In this document: positions 52,851 to 61,645 of the stretch, piece after piece | Numbering within the stretch: position 1 is the first letter of the stretch | How the letters are laid out: the number at the start of each line of letters is the position of its first letter | Source of the DNA: Sva-07 sp963728355 | GTDB lineage: Bacteria; Actinomycetota; Acidimicrobiia; Acidimicrobiales; Ilumatobacteraceae | Direction: 5' to 3' | Assembly: GCA_963728355.1 (NCBI GenBank) | Contig: CAVSJQ010000022.1 | Location: 682,001-746,000, forward strand | Length of the DNA stretch: 64,000 nucleotides | Translations under genes and position numbers: made by a program | The notes under the pieces: generated by a model | The model's input: the letters and a program-made list of their open reading frames with translations, nothing else | The model's database searches: none | What the model was told of the DNA's origin: nothing

Positions 52851-55151
52851 CTAGGGCTCCGATCGATGGGCGGCGATGAATGCCTGGCCGAGCGCCAGGC
52901 CACCGTCGTTGGGTGGGACGAGATGATGGGTGAGTGCGACGAACCCGGCGTGCTCGAGTGCGTCGACACACGCACCGGTCAACAGGCTGTTCTGGAAAAC
53001 GCCGCCTGTCAACGCACTGGTGTCCAAGGTGTCCAGTCTCCGCTCGGATCGGATGCGCTGCGCCACCGCCACGACCACGTCGACGACGGCGAGGTGGAAG
53101 GTGAGGGCGATGTCGGCAACGGAGCTCCCGCCGCGAAGGTCGTCGACGATCGCGCGGATCACCGGACGAGCGTCGATCTGATCACCGCTCGTGGCGAAGG
53201 CGTACGGATCGAGGGCGTTGCCGGCCGCCGCAGCGATCTCGAGATCGATGGCTGCTTGCGCCTCGTAGGTGATGTGGTGGCGCAGGCCGAGCAGCGAGGC
53301 CACGGCGTCGAACAGCCGGCCCATGCTCGAGGTCGGGACGCAGGCGACATCGCGCTCGAGTTGCCGTCGCAGGAGGTTGCGTTCCACCTCGTCGAGCGCC
53401 GCAGCGGGAGCCAGGTCGAGATCCCAGTCGACGTCGGCCGACCACAGATGTGCGAGCGCCACCCGGCAGGGGTTGCGGACGGCGGCGTCACCCCCGGGCA
53501 GTGGTACGTACGAGAGATGGGCCACCCGTTCGTATCCCTGCGCGTCGGCGACCATCACCTCTCCGCCCCAGATCGTCCCGTCGTCGCCGTATCCCGTGCC
53601 GTCGAACGCGAAGCCGACCACCGGCAGGTGGGGGTCGAGGCCGTGCTCGGCCATGACCGCGGCAACGTGGGCGTGATGGTGCTGGATCTCGATGACCGGC
53701 GCCCGACCGCTCGCGCGCGCCCACTTCGACGACAGGTAGCCCGGATGCGCGTCGGCGGCGACCAGTTCGGGTTCGACGGCGTACATCGTCTCGAATCGTT
53801 CGACCGACGCCTCGAACGCATCGAGCGTCTCGAGGTTCTCCATGTCGCCGATGTGCTGGCTCACCCACGCATGACCCCCCGAGGCGACACAGAACGTGTT
53901 CTTGAGTTCCCCGCCGACGGCGAGCACCGACCGACGGGCGGCGGGCAGCGCCACGGGAATCGGCGCATAGCCGCGGGCCCGTCGGATCGGGAGCAGCCGC
54001 CCGTTCACCAGCCGCACGACCGAGTCGTCGCACGGGACGTGGATCGGTCGGTCGTGTGTGAGCACGCCGTCGCTCAACCCGATCAACTGGTCGACGTCGT
54101 CGTCGCGATGGATGATCGGGGTGCCCCCGACGTTCGCACTCGTCATCACGAGCGGTGGCATCGATCCCTCGAGGAGCAGGTGCTGGACCGGCGTGTAGGG
54201 CAGCATGATCCCGATCAGCGGGTTGCCGGGCGCGACTGACGCCGACAGCGCCGCCAACCCTCGCGCCTGCAGCAGCACGATCGGCCGGGCAGGCGACTGC
54301 AGCAGCAGCGCTTCGGCACCGCTGATCTCGGCGAATTGCGCTGCCTGCGCGACGTCTCGGATCATGATCGCGAACGGTTTGTCCGGTCGATGCTTACGCG
54401 TCCGCAGGCGGGCGACCGCTTCGTCGCTGGTCGCGTCGCATGCGAGATGGAATCCGCCGAGCCCCTTCACGGCGACCGTCGCACCGCCAACGAGCGCCGC
54501 GCGGGCGAGATCGATCGTCTCGGCGCCGCTGGTCCCGACCCCTCCGGCAGGTCCACCGGCGAAGTAGGTCAGCACCGGTCCGCAGTCGTGACACGAGATC
54601 GGCTGGGCGTGGTAGCGACGGTCGGCCGGGTCGGCGTACTCGGCGCTGCATCGCGTGCACATCGGGAACGACGCCATGGTGGTGGCCGCGCGGTCGTACG
54701 GCAGTGAACGGATGATCGTGAACCGAGGACCGCAGTTCGTGCAGTTGACGAACGGGTGCCGGTAGCGGCGATCGTTCGGGTCGCGGAGTTCTGCGAGGCA
54801 GTCGTCGCAGGCCGCCGTGTCGGGCGAGACGAGCGTGCGCTCCCCCGGCGCCGTCCGGCTCTCGACGATCACGAAGTCGTCCGTCGCCCACGGCATTGCA
54901 CGTCGCCGCTCGACATGTTCGATGACGGCGAGTGGCGGCGTCTCCGTGACCAAGCGACGGGCGAACGCCTCGATCTCGTCGGCGGGTCCGCACACCTCGA
55001 TGAACACCCGGGTCGAGTCGTTGCCGACGTGGCCCGCCAGCGAGTGTTCCCGTGCGAGTCGGTACACGAACGGCCGGAAGCCGACGCCCTGCACCACGCC
55101 GGACACCGTGATGCACTCGGCCACCCGGTCGTCCGTCCTGACGTGGCTCAC
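52851..55151 (-). CDS. hypF: Carbamoyltransferase HypF
   Basis: HypF makes the thiocarbamate on HypE from carbamoyl phosphate. The 766-residue product has an acylphosphatase domain (GVVQGVGFRPFVYRLA), two C4 zinc fingers (CDDC...CTNC and CTRC...CHDC), a YrdC-like domain, and the Kae1-like domain with IEIQHHHAHVAAVMAEHG. Start is a GTG that overlaps the stop of the upstream NHL remnant (GTGA). Longer in-frame starts would run into that gene. All motifs are intact, so the gene looks functional. Confidence 0.95.
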   Translation of the reverse strand: MSHVRTDDRVAECITVSGVVQGVGFRPFVYRLAREHSLAGHVGNDSTRVFIEVCGPADEIEAFARRLVTETPPLAVIEHVERRRAMPWATDDFVIVESRTAPGERTLVSPDTAACDDCLAELRDPNDRRYRHPFVNCTNCGPRFTIIRSLPYDRAATTMASFPMCTRCSAEYADPADRRYHAQPISCHDCGPVLTYFAGGPAGGVGTSGAETIDLARAALVGGATVAVKGLGGFHLACDATSDEAVARLRTRKHRPDKPFAIMIRDVAQAAQFAEISGAEALLLQSPARPIVLLQARGLAALSASVAPGNPLIGIMLPYTPVQHLLLEGSMPPLVMTSANVGGTPIIHRDDDVDQLIGLSDGVLTHDRPIHVPCDDSVVRLVNGRLLPIRRARGYAPIPVALPAARRSVLAVGGELKNTFCVASGGHAWVSQHIGDMENLETLDAFEASVERFETMYAVEPELVAADAHPGYLSSKWARASGRAPVIEIQHHHAHVAAVMAEHGLDPHLPVVGFAFDGTGYGDDGTIWGGEVMVADAQGYERVAHLSYVPLPGGDAAVRNPCRVALAHLWSADVDWDLDLAPAAALDEVERNLLRRQLERDVACVPTSSMGRLFDAVASLLGLRHHITYEAQAAIDLEIAAAAGNALDPYAFATSGDQIDARPVIRAIVDDLRGGSSVADIALTFHLAVVDVVVAVAQRIRSERRLDTLDTSALTGGVFQNSLLTGACVDALEHAGFVALTHHLVPPNDGGLALGQAFIAAHRSEP

Positions 55152-55440
55152 GAGTCGAGGCTCCACACGGTCACCCGGTTGTTGCCGGAGTCGGTGACGG
55201 CCATGGTGGCGCCCTCGATGTCGACGGAGTACGGGAAGCGCATCGAGGTGGGCGTCTGCGGAATGTAGGGGAACTCGCTGCCGGTGTCGAACGGCGAGTA
55301 GAACGTCAGGGGCCTCATGTCCCGGCCCCGTTCTCCTCGACCGATGACGCGTCGGCCTGGCCGAGCACCACGTCAGGGCGACGGTCCGACGACATCGGTA
55401 CATCGTCCCAGATCAGGATCCCACGCCCAAGGCCGGATGG
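55148..55440 (-). pseudogene. Truncated and frameshifted NHL-repeat protein gene
   Basis: On the minus strand one frame reads GRGILIWDDVP...PDVVLGQADASSVEEN and ends at a TGA (55315-55317). Another frame, opened by an overlapping ATG (55318), continues MRPLTFYSPFDTGSEFPYIP and ends TMAVTDSGNNRVTVWSL. Together they give one NHL unit, broken by what looks like one missing G in a G4 run near 55330. The 5' part of the protein is absent. NHL-repeat genes are known neighbours of high-affinity hydrogenase operons; that is memory, not shown here. Confidence 0.65.
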
Positions 55441-55510
55441 CGGGTCGTTGACCACTTGTCGCCGGTGTGTCGATGGCGCTACTTGGAGGTGAGACGGACG
55501 AGGAGCACTC

Positions 55511-55735
55511 ATGACCGCACACGTTGATCTCGACGCGATCCGGGCAATTGGGTTGGTGAAGCGCTTCGGCGACCAGGTCGCCGTCAAGGGGCTGGATCTG
55601 ACGGTCGCGAACGGTGAGCGGTCTCGCTGCTCGGCCCGAACGGGGCGGGCAGGACGATGACGATCAAGATGTTGTGCTGTCTGCTGCGCCCGTCGGGCGG
55701 CACCGTATCGATTCTCGGCGCACCGCTCGCTCTCG
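55511..55735 (+). pseudogene. ABC transporter ATPase 5' fragment
   Basis: An ATG opens MTAHVDLDAIRAIGLVKRFG then DQVAVKGLDLTVANGER, a normal ABC ATPase start. One base is missing near 55620, so the Walker A region SLLGPNGAGRTM and IKMLCCLLRPSGGTVSILGA lie in another frame. Walker A Lys is changed to Arg. The homology stops at about 55735, where a different gene begins in the same frame. Confidence 0.7.
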
Positions 55736-56329
55736 ATGTCCTCGCCACGATTGCGGACCAGAACGAACGACCCGACGGCTACGACCGTGACCTGTTCGCC
55801 TACGGCGACACCGTCGACGACCGAGGCTGCCGCACCAGAGCACTCGTACTCATCCGAGACTCACTCACCCCCGCCCAATTTGACCCCGTCGGCTGCGCCG
55901 TCACCGGTCCGGTGAAGCAGGCCAAGGGTGCGCCCGACCCGTCGAACTGGATCCCATCCGACAACGGCTTCGCGTGCACCCATCTGTCGGGCTGGGTGTC
56001 GATCAAAGCCCGGTGGGCGCTGTCAATGGACCAGTCCGAACACGGCCGCATCCGCAACCTGCTCACCGACCGCTGCCCCGAGCAGACCATCGCCTCCTAG
56101 CCCGACACTCCACCGGCAGGGCTACCCGTCACCCAACCCCCACCCACAGAGGTCGTCCCACCGCGGTTGCCGCCGTCAGGAGACTGCGACCCGGCCTACC
56201 CGGACGTGCGCATCCCGCCGTGCCACCCCATCTCGACTGCGGTGACATCACGTTCAGACGCTTCTGGGTGCTACCCCTGATCCGCACCGCTTCGACGGCA
56301 ACGACGACGGAGTCGGCTGCGAAAGCTGA
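55735..56329 (+). pseudogene. DUF1524 (HNH-type) nuclease with excalibur domain, multiply broken
   Basis: The segment YDRDLFAYGDTVDDRGCRTR then ALVLIRDSLTPAQFD is a DUF1524 start. It jumps directly to KQAKGAPDPSNWIPSDN and ARWALSMDQSEHGRIRNLLT, so the catalytic core with the DHxxxL/AW motif is deleted. A TAG at 56098 is followed, in the same frame, by a Pro-rich linker and the excalibur start GDCDPAYPDV. After a frame shift come LDCGDITFRRF and RFDGNDDGVGCES. At least one deletion, one nonsense and two frameshifts are visible. Confidence 0.75.
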
Positions 56330-56525
56330 TCCTCTGCAGAGCGGGCGCATCAGGAAGCCCTACAAGTATTGAAGGGTGTGACGCGGCGCCAGCCCGCTGA
56401 CGGCCGCAGCGGTCGGCTTGATGTCGCAGGCGATGCACGTCGAAGAGTCCGCGTCGGCAGCAACTCGATCTTGACCGTCGTGGTGTTCACGTAGGCGTCT
56501 GTGATCACCATCACGCCCGACGACC
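56330..56525. other. Gene-free stretch with possible decayed coding sequence
   Basis: No intact gene is seen. The minus strand has a 60-codon open frame with DAYVNTTTVKIELLPTRTL. This may be a remnant, but I cannot match it to a family. Confidence 0.3.
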
Positions 56526-56861
56526 GTGACACCCCATCGTCACACTGGCACCGTGCTCGTGTTCGTCTCCCCCACCGGACGACCCGCCGACCCCAAAGCC
56601 GTCCGCAACGAATTCGACCGCCTCACCGCCAGCGCCGGCATCGAGGGCCACTGGACACCGAACCTGTTGCGTCACACCGCCGCCAGCTTGATGGCCGACG
56701 CCGGACTGCCCATCGAGCACGTCGCCGACCAACTCGGCCACAAAGACCTCCGCATGCTGCAGCAGCACTACCGCCACCGCATCAAACCCACCATCGGCGG
56801 CGCCCACATCCTCGACAGCGTCCTCGGAGGTTGTTCCGACGACGACGACCAGGAGGAGTGA
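56526..56861 (+). pseudogene. Tyrosine recombinase 3' fragment (copy 2)
   Basis: This copy holds about 40 more upstream residues than copy 1 (FVSPTGRPADPKAVRNEFDR), so it starts in the middle of the catalytic domain. It has RHTAAS, HVADQLGH and HYRH with the Tyr, and ends in an acidic tail (DDDDQEE). The N-terminal domains and first catalytic Arg are lost. Confidence 0.85.
56633..56827 (+). repeat. 195-bp direct repeat, right copy
   Basis: This copy matches 49944-50138 with five substitutions, most of them silent in the recombinase frame. The distance between the copies is about 6.7 kb. Confidence 0.9.
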
Positions 56862-56999
56862 GAGATATTCCGTTTACGCAGGGTCTTCGTGAACGACCGA
56901 CAGCGCAAGGGATCGGCGAAGGAAGCCGAACCGGACGGGAACGCTGTTCCTACGACACATCGTAGGACTCCAACCGTGTTGCGGTAGCGTGTCGATCTC

Positions 57000-58490
57000 A
57001 TGACGGGCGCCAAGCCGACACTCCGGCGCGCTCACTTCTTGGTCGCCTTCGTGGTCGGCGCCATTGCGCTCGTGACGGCGGGCGGGGTCGCATACGCGCA
57101 CACCGATTTCGATTCCTCCCTGCCGACCGACGGTGCCGTGGTCGAGGGGCCGTTGTCCGAGGTCGTCGTGAACTTCACGAACCCGGCGACGTCCGCCGGC
57201 GAGGGCTTCGAACTGCTCGATCCGACCGGCACGATCCGAACCCCGTCCTCGATCGACGAGGCCGACGGAACGTCGTTCGTGCTGGCATTCGAGCCACCGC
57301 TGGAGGCCGGGACCTATGGGCTCAGGTGGAACGTGCGCGCCGGAGATGCACATCCCATCGACGGATCGTTCACGTTCGACGTCACCGCCCCCCCGTCCAC
57401 GACGACGCCGCTCGCCCCGGGATCCTCTGCGACACCGGTGGCGCCGCCAGGCTCGGATCCCTCGACGACAGCAGCGGGCGCCACGGCCTTGGACGACTTC
57501 CTCGAGACCGAGGCGGCAAGCGGTGGATCCGTTGCGGTCGGTCGGTTCGGACGGGCCCTGTCGATGCTGGGGATGATCTTCGGCGCCGGTGTGCTCGCGG
57601 CACTGGTATGGACGGTTCGCGGACGACGCGAGGAACTGGACACCCAACTCACCTGGATCCGGCTCGCGGGTCTCGTCGTCTTCACCGGCGGGTTCATCGA
57701 GTTCGTCGCACTGGCGGACTCCGATCCGGGTGCGTCGTATGGCGCGTTGTTCGGTACTCGAGCGGGCGTGGCGACGGCACTGAAGATGGCAGGCGGCCTC
57801 GCGGTGCTGTTCGGTTTTCACCGTCGGGCAGGTCGGATCGTTGCCCCGACGCCGTCGTTGTCTGCTGCGGTTGCCACGGACCTCCCGACCGATGCCGAGG
57901 CCGCCCCGGGATCACGACAACTCGGCCACGGCGAGCATCGGTGGACGCCATCGACATCCGCGGCGCTCGGGCTCGCGGGGTATGCGCTCGTGCTCGTTTC
58001 GTTCTGGTTCGACGGCCACACGGCGACCAAAGGACCGTGGGTCGTGCACTCGATCGTCAATTTCGTCCATCTCGGTGCTGCCGCCGTGTGGGGAGGTGGC
58101 GTCTTCGCGATGACCACGGTCGTTTGGATGCGCCGACACCGCCCCGAACGGACCGGTCTCGCGGCGATGGTGGTCCGGTTCTCCTCCGTGGCGTCGGTGA
58201 CGCTGGCGACCGTCATCGTTGCGGGGCTCGTCATGGCGTGGATGGTGGTGGATTCCCCCAGCGACCTGTTCGGCACCGAGTGGGGCCGTGTGCTCATGGC
58301 GAAGACTGCAGCGGTCGCCGTCGCCGCCGGCATGGGCGCCTACAACCATTTCCGCCTTCGCCCGGCGCTCGAGCAGCGACCGGACGATCCGGAACTCGCG
58401 AGCGAACTTCGCGTCAGTCTGTCGATCGAGTCGTCGCTGCTCGTCACCGTGGTGGCACTCAGCGCCGTCCTTGTCGCGTCGGCGACATGA
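57000..58490 (+). CDS. CopC-CopD fusion copper-resistance protein
   Basis: The 496-residue protein has a signal peptide, then a CopC domain. Its mature N-terminus AHTDFDSSLPTDGA carries the copper-binding His, with GDAHPIDGSFTF near residue 118. A Thr/Pro linker and an eight-helix CopD domain follow, with HLGAAAVWGGGVF. It binds and imports or sequesters copper at the cell surface. It lies next to the CsoR and CPH-ATPase genes. Confidence 0.9.
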   Translation: MTGAKPTLRRAHFLVAFVVGAIALVTAGGVAYAHTDFDSSLPTDGAVVEGPLSEVVVNFTNPATSAGEGFELLDPTGTIRTPSSIDEADGTSFVLAFEPPLEAGTYGLRWNVRAGDAHPIDGSFTFDVTAPPSTTTPLAPGSSATPVAPPGSDPSTTAAGATALDDFLETEAASGGSVAVGRFGRALSMLGMIFGAGVLAALVWTVRGRREELDTQLTWIRLAGLVVFTGGFIEFVALADSDPGASYGALFGTRAGVATALKMAGGLAVLFGFHRRAGRIVAPTPSLSAAVATDLPTDAEAAPGSRQLGHGEHRWTPSTSAALGLAGYALVLVSFWFDGHTATKGPWVVHSIVNFVHLGAAAVWGGGVFAMTTVVWMRRHRPERTGLAAMVVRFSSVASVTLATVIVAGLVMAWMVVDSPSDLFGTEWGRVLMAKTAAVAVAAGMGAYNHFRLRPALEQRPDDPELASELRVSLSIESSLLVTVVALSAVLVASAT

Positions 58491-58623
58491 CCTGAGAGTT
58501 CTGCACTCCCTCTGCGGGAGCGATCGATGGTCGAGCACGGACCAACCACACGACGAGGACCGCGAACAGCAGCATCATGGCGACGCCCCACAGCCACATC
58601 CAGCCTCCGCCCCAGCCGTCCAT
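58459..58623 (-). CDS. Small single-pass membrane protein
   Basis: The 54-residue product has one helix (WMWLWGVAMMLLFAVLVVWLV) after a Gly/Trp-rich start (MDGWGGG), and a short tail. Such tiny Trp-rich proteins often accompany copper or DUF305 genes. It overlaps the end of the CopC-CopD gene on the other strand. A longer start at 58695 is less likely. Confidence 0.5.
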   Translation of the reverse strand: MDGWGGGWMWLWGVAMMLLFAVLVVWLVRARPSIAPAEGVQNSQVMSPTRQGRR

Positions 58624-58715
58624 GTGCCCCACCGGTTGTCGTCGACGGTGGCCAGAACTCCATCGAACTGACGCATCGTTGATCCCCCCCATCACGGTGA
58701 AACGCAGTGAATGAT

Positions 58716-58734
58716 CTACGACATCATGTCGTTG
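58716..58734. promoter_or_regulatory. Dyad operator-like site upstream of the small membrane gene
   Basis: CTACGACATCATGTCGTTG contains the perfect palindrome ACGACAT C ATGTCGT. It shares 14 of 19 bases with the site at 61531-61549. GACA/TGTC-like dyads of this size are used by BlaI/CopY-type repressors. No such regulator is in the window. Confidence 0.35.
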
Positions 58735-58843
58735 CTACCACGATCGAACATCGGCCGGCATACGGGTAGAGACCAAGGGCCCGGTCGGTACTGCGTTGCC
58801 GGTTGACCGAGCGTCCCATGCCCAGCCCCTCCCGACCGGCGGC

Positions 58844-59146
58844 TCAGGAGTCAGTCGATGAGTCCTCCGGGGTCGGCCGCATCACGCGCTTGTCGTATTT
58901 GAGGGCTTCCATGATTTCGTCGATGACTTCCGCAGCGCGGCCGGCGGCCACTTCTTCGGCCACGTGGGTCTCGAGGTGATGCCGGAACACTTCCCGGCTG
59001 GTGCCTTCGAGGGTGCCCTGGACGGCGGACAGCTGTTTCATGATGTCGGGGCACCAGGCGTCGTTCTCGACCATGCGGATGATGCCGTCGAGATGCCCGC
59101 GGGCCGTCTTCAGGCGGGTGGTGACAGTGCGTACGTAGTCGTTCAT
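58844..59146 (-). CDS. CsoR/RcnR-family metal-sensing repressor with Cys-His-His ligand set
   Basis: The 100-residue all-helical protein has the DUF156 fold (RLKTARGHLDGIIRMVEND). The ligand positions read Cys32, His57 and His61; spacing equals CsoR C-H-C, but the third Cys is replaced by His. It is divergent from the CPH-type ATPase gene, with a G/C-rich dyad between, so it very probably represses that gene and its own. The start at 59146 (MNDYVRTV) is preferred to a longer one at 59188, which would run through the operator. Confidence 0.88.
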   Translation of the reverse strand: MNDYVRTVTTRLKTARGHLDGIIRMVENDAWCPDIMKQLSAVQGTLEGTSREVFRHHLETHVAEEVAAGRAAEVIDEIMEALKYDKRVMRPTPEDSSTDS

Positions 59147-59184
59147 GCGATGTGCATGATAGCCCACCCCACCCCGGGTGCATC

Positions 59185-59202
59185 CCACCCCAGGTGGGGT
59201 GG
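59185..59202. promoter_or_regulatory. CsoR-type operator
   Basis: CCACCCCAGGTGGGGTGG is a perfect 8-bp dyad with a 2-bp centre. It is flanked on the left by further CCACCCC tracts. It matches the G/C-run style of CsoR operators and lies between the repressor gene and the ATPase gene. Confidence 0.65.
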
Positions 59203-59281
59203 AATAAGATTGAGGATCGATCGGTTGAGGGAATCATCAGGGCGAGTCCGCCGGAGTCGCCGCCACCCGAGAGGAACCGAC

Positions 59282-61390
59282 ATGCCGAAGCTCACCGGAC
59301 ACGACAACGACACTCACACGACGCACGTCGCCCTGACCGCCGAGGCCACCGAGGAGGCACTCGAGGCTGCCGACCATGGCAGCATGGGAAGCCACGGCGA
59401 CGAGCGCCACGAGGGGCACGGCGGTCACCATGGTGATCACGTGGAGATGTTCCGCCGCAAGTTCTGGTGGAGCCTGCTGCTCACCGTGCCTCTGGTGGTC
59501 ACCAGCCAGATGGTCATGGACTGGTTCGGTTACGAACTCGACTTCCCCGGCATCGAATGGATCGGACCCGTGCTCGGCACTGCGCTGTTCCTGTGGGGCG
59601 GCCAGCCGTTCCTCAGCGGCGGACTACAAGAGGCCCGCGACCGCCAGCCGGGGATGATGCTGCTGATCGCCATGGCCATCACCGTCGCCTACGTGGCCTC
59701 GATGGCCACCTCGCTCGGGGCGTTCGACCTCGACTTCTGGTGGGAGCTCGGCGCCCTCATCTCGATCATGCTGCTCGGACACTGGCAGGAGATGAAGGCC
59801 CTCGGCCAGGCCCAGGACGCCCTGTCCGCACTCGCCGCCCTGTTGCCCGACGAAGCCGAACGCATCACCGACGACCGCACCATCGAGACAATCCCCGCCG
59901 ACCGACTCCGGATCGACGACACCGTCCTCGTGCGGTCTGGTGGCCGGGTGCCCGCCGATGGCGAGATCGTCGACGGCGCCGCCGAACTCGACGAGTCGAT
60001 GATCACCGGCGAATCCCGCCCCGTCCCCAAAGCTGCGGGAGACGCCGTCGTGGCCGGCACCGTCTCGACGGATTCGGCCATCCGGGTCCGCGTGACCGCC
60101 GTCGGCGACGACACCACGCTCGCCGGAATCGGCCGCCTCGTCGCCGAGGCGCAGGAGTCGCGCTCGCGCAGCCAGGTGCTCGCCGACAAGGCCGCTGCCC
60201 TGCTGTTCTACGTCGCCGTCGGCGCCGCAATTGTCACCGCTGTGGCCTGGATGGCGATCGGCAACGCCGACGAAGCGGTCGTTCGCGTCGTCACGGTCCT
60301 CGTGATCTCCTGCCCCCACGCGCTCGGGCTCGCCATCCCGCTCACGACGTCGCTGTCCAGTGCGATCGGCGCCCGCAACGGCGTCCTGGTGAAGGACCGC
60401 CTGGCCCTCGAAGCGAGCCGGACCGTCGACGCCGTGCTGTTCGACAAGACCGGCACGCTCACCCTCGGCGAGCACGCCGTGGTCGGCGTCGCCACCGGCG
60501 ACGGCATCGACGAGGTCGAACTGCTCCGTGTCGCTGGCGGCGTCGAAGCCGACAGCGAGCATCCCCTGGCGCGAGCCATCGTCGTCGCCGCCCGTCATCA
60601 CGGCGACGTAGCCACGGCGACCGACTTCGCGTCGTTGACCGGCCGCGGCGTCGAAGCCACCGTCGACGGCACCCGTCACGCCGTCGGCGGACCGGCACTG
60701 CTGCGGGAACGGGACCTCACCGTCCCCGACGAACTCGCCGGCGCCGTCGACGCCTGGGAACAGCGCGGCGCCGCCGTGCTGCACGTCGTCCGCGGCGACC
60801 GGATCATCGGATCCCTCGCCCTCGAAGACCAGATCCGCCCCGAAGCCCGCCAGGCCGTCGACGAACTACGAGCTCGCGGTCTGCGTGTCGTGATGATCAC
60901 CGGCGACGCCCGCCAGGTCGCCGACGCCGTCGGCCGCGACCTGGGCCTCGACGAGGTCTTCGCCGAGGTGCTGCCCGAGGACAAGTCGGCCAAGGTCGCC
61001 GAACTGCAGGAACGTGGACTGCGAGTGGCGATGGTCGGCGACGGCGTCAACGACGCACCCGCGCTCGCCCGCGCCGACGTCGGCATCGCAATCGGCGCCG
61101 GCACCGACGTCGCCATCGAATCCGCCGGCCTCATCCTCGCCAGCTCGGACCCACGAGGCGTGGTGGCCATCATCCGCCTCGCCCGCGCCACCTACCGAAA
61201 GTCACTCCAGAACCTCGTCTGGGCGGCGGGCTACAACGCGTTCGCCATCCCACTCGCCGCAGGAGTACTCGCCGGGATCGGGTTCGTCCTCTCCCCCGCC
61301 GTGGGCGCCATCCTCATGAGCCTCTCCACCATCATCGTCGCCCTCAACGCCCAACTCCTCCGTCGCCTCGACCTTCACCCTGAGGAGTGA
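59282..61390 (+). CDS. copB: CPH-type (P1B-3, CopB-like) heavy-metal P-type ATPase
   Basis: The 702-residue pump has a His-rich N-terminus (HGSMGSHGDERHEGHGGHHG), eight predicted helices, the transmembrane metal motif SCPHALG (Cys about 344), the phosphorylation site DKTGT (about 389), the nucleotide site HP in SEHPLARA, and GDGVND. The CPH motif and His-rich tail are features of Cu(II)/Ag(I) exporters of the CopB group. The start is the ATG after GAGAGGAAC. It is controlled most likely by the divergent CsoR-type gene. Confidence 0.94.
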   Translation: MPKLTGHDNDTHTTHVALTAEATEEALEAADHGSMGSHGDERHEGHGGHHGDHVEMFRRKFWWSLLLTVPLVVTSQMVMDWFGYELDFPGIEWIGPVLGTALFLWGGQPFLSGGLQEARDRQPGMMLLIAMAITVAYVASMATSLGAFDLDFWWELGALISIMLLGHWQEMKALGQAQDALSALAALLPDEAERITDDRTIETIPADRLRIDDTVLVRSGGRVPADGEIVDGAAELDESMITGESRPVPKAAGDAVVAGTVSTDSAIRVRVTAVGDDTTLAGIGRLVAEAQESRSRSQVLADKAAALLFYVAVGAAIVTAVAWMAIGNADEAVVRVVTVLVISCPHALGLAIPLTTSLSSAIGARNGVLVKDRLALEASRTVDAVLFDKTGTLTLGEHAVVGVATGDGIDEVELLRVAGGVEADSEHPLARAIVVAARHHGDVATATDFASLTGRGVEATVDGTRHAVGGPALLRERDLTVPDELAGAVDAWEQRGAAVLHVVRGDRIIGSLALEDQIRPEARQAVDELRARGLRVVMITGDARQVADAVGRDLGLDEVFAEVLPEDKSAKVAELQERGLRVAMVGDGVNDAPALARADVGIAIGAGTDVAIESAGLILASSDPRGVVAIIRLARATYRKSLQNLVWAAGYNAFAIPLAAGVLAGIGFVLSPAVGAILMSLSTIIVALNAQLLRRLDLHPEE

Positions 61391-61645
61391 GCGCCCGGGC
61401 ACGTCGGGTCGCTCGCAAGCGGAACGCTGCGTAGGTGAGTGCCGTGGCTCCCTCCTCGATGGCGAGCACCGTCGGCTTTGCCGGGCGACGGCAGATTCTG
61501 CCGTTCGCGACGAATGAACCGATCGTGTTGCTACTACATGCCGTCGTAGCCGCATGGTGCGGCACAAACACCCCGATAGAGGAAAGCGTGCCTCACTCCC
61601 TTCGTTCACGAGCGATGCGATTTCCGCTTCGTCGAGACGAGCGGA
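61391..61645. other. Gene-free stretch before the peptidase fragment
   Basis: No gene is supported. The part next to the peptidase frame reads TPFVHERCDFRFVETSG in frame with it, back to a TAG at about 61577. This is likely the decayed 5' part of the peptidase gene. Confidence 0.4.
61531..61549. promoter_or_regulatory. Dyad operator-like site before the M56 peptidase fragment
   Basis: CTACTACATGCCGTCGTAG has half sites CTAC(T)AC and GTCGTAG around a short centre and resembles the site at 58716-58734. M56 (BlaR1-like) peptidase genes are often controlled by BlaI-type repressors that bind dyads like this. Confidence 0.35.
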
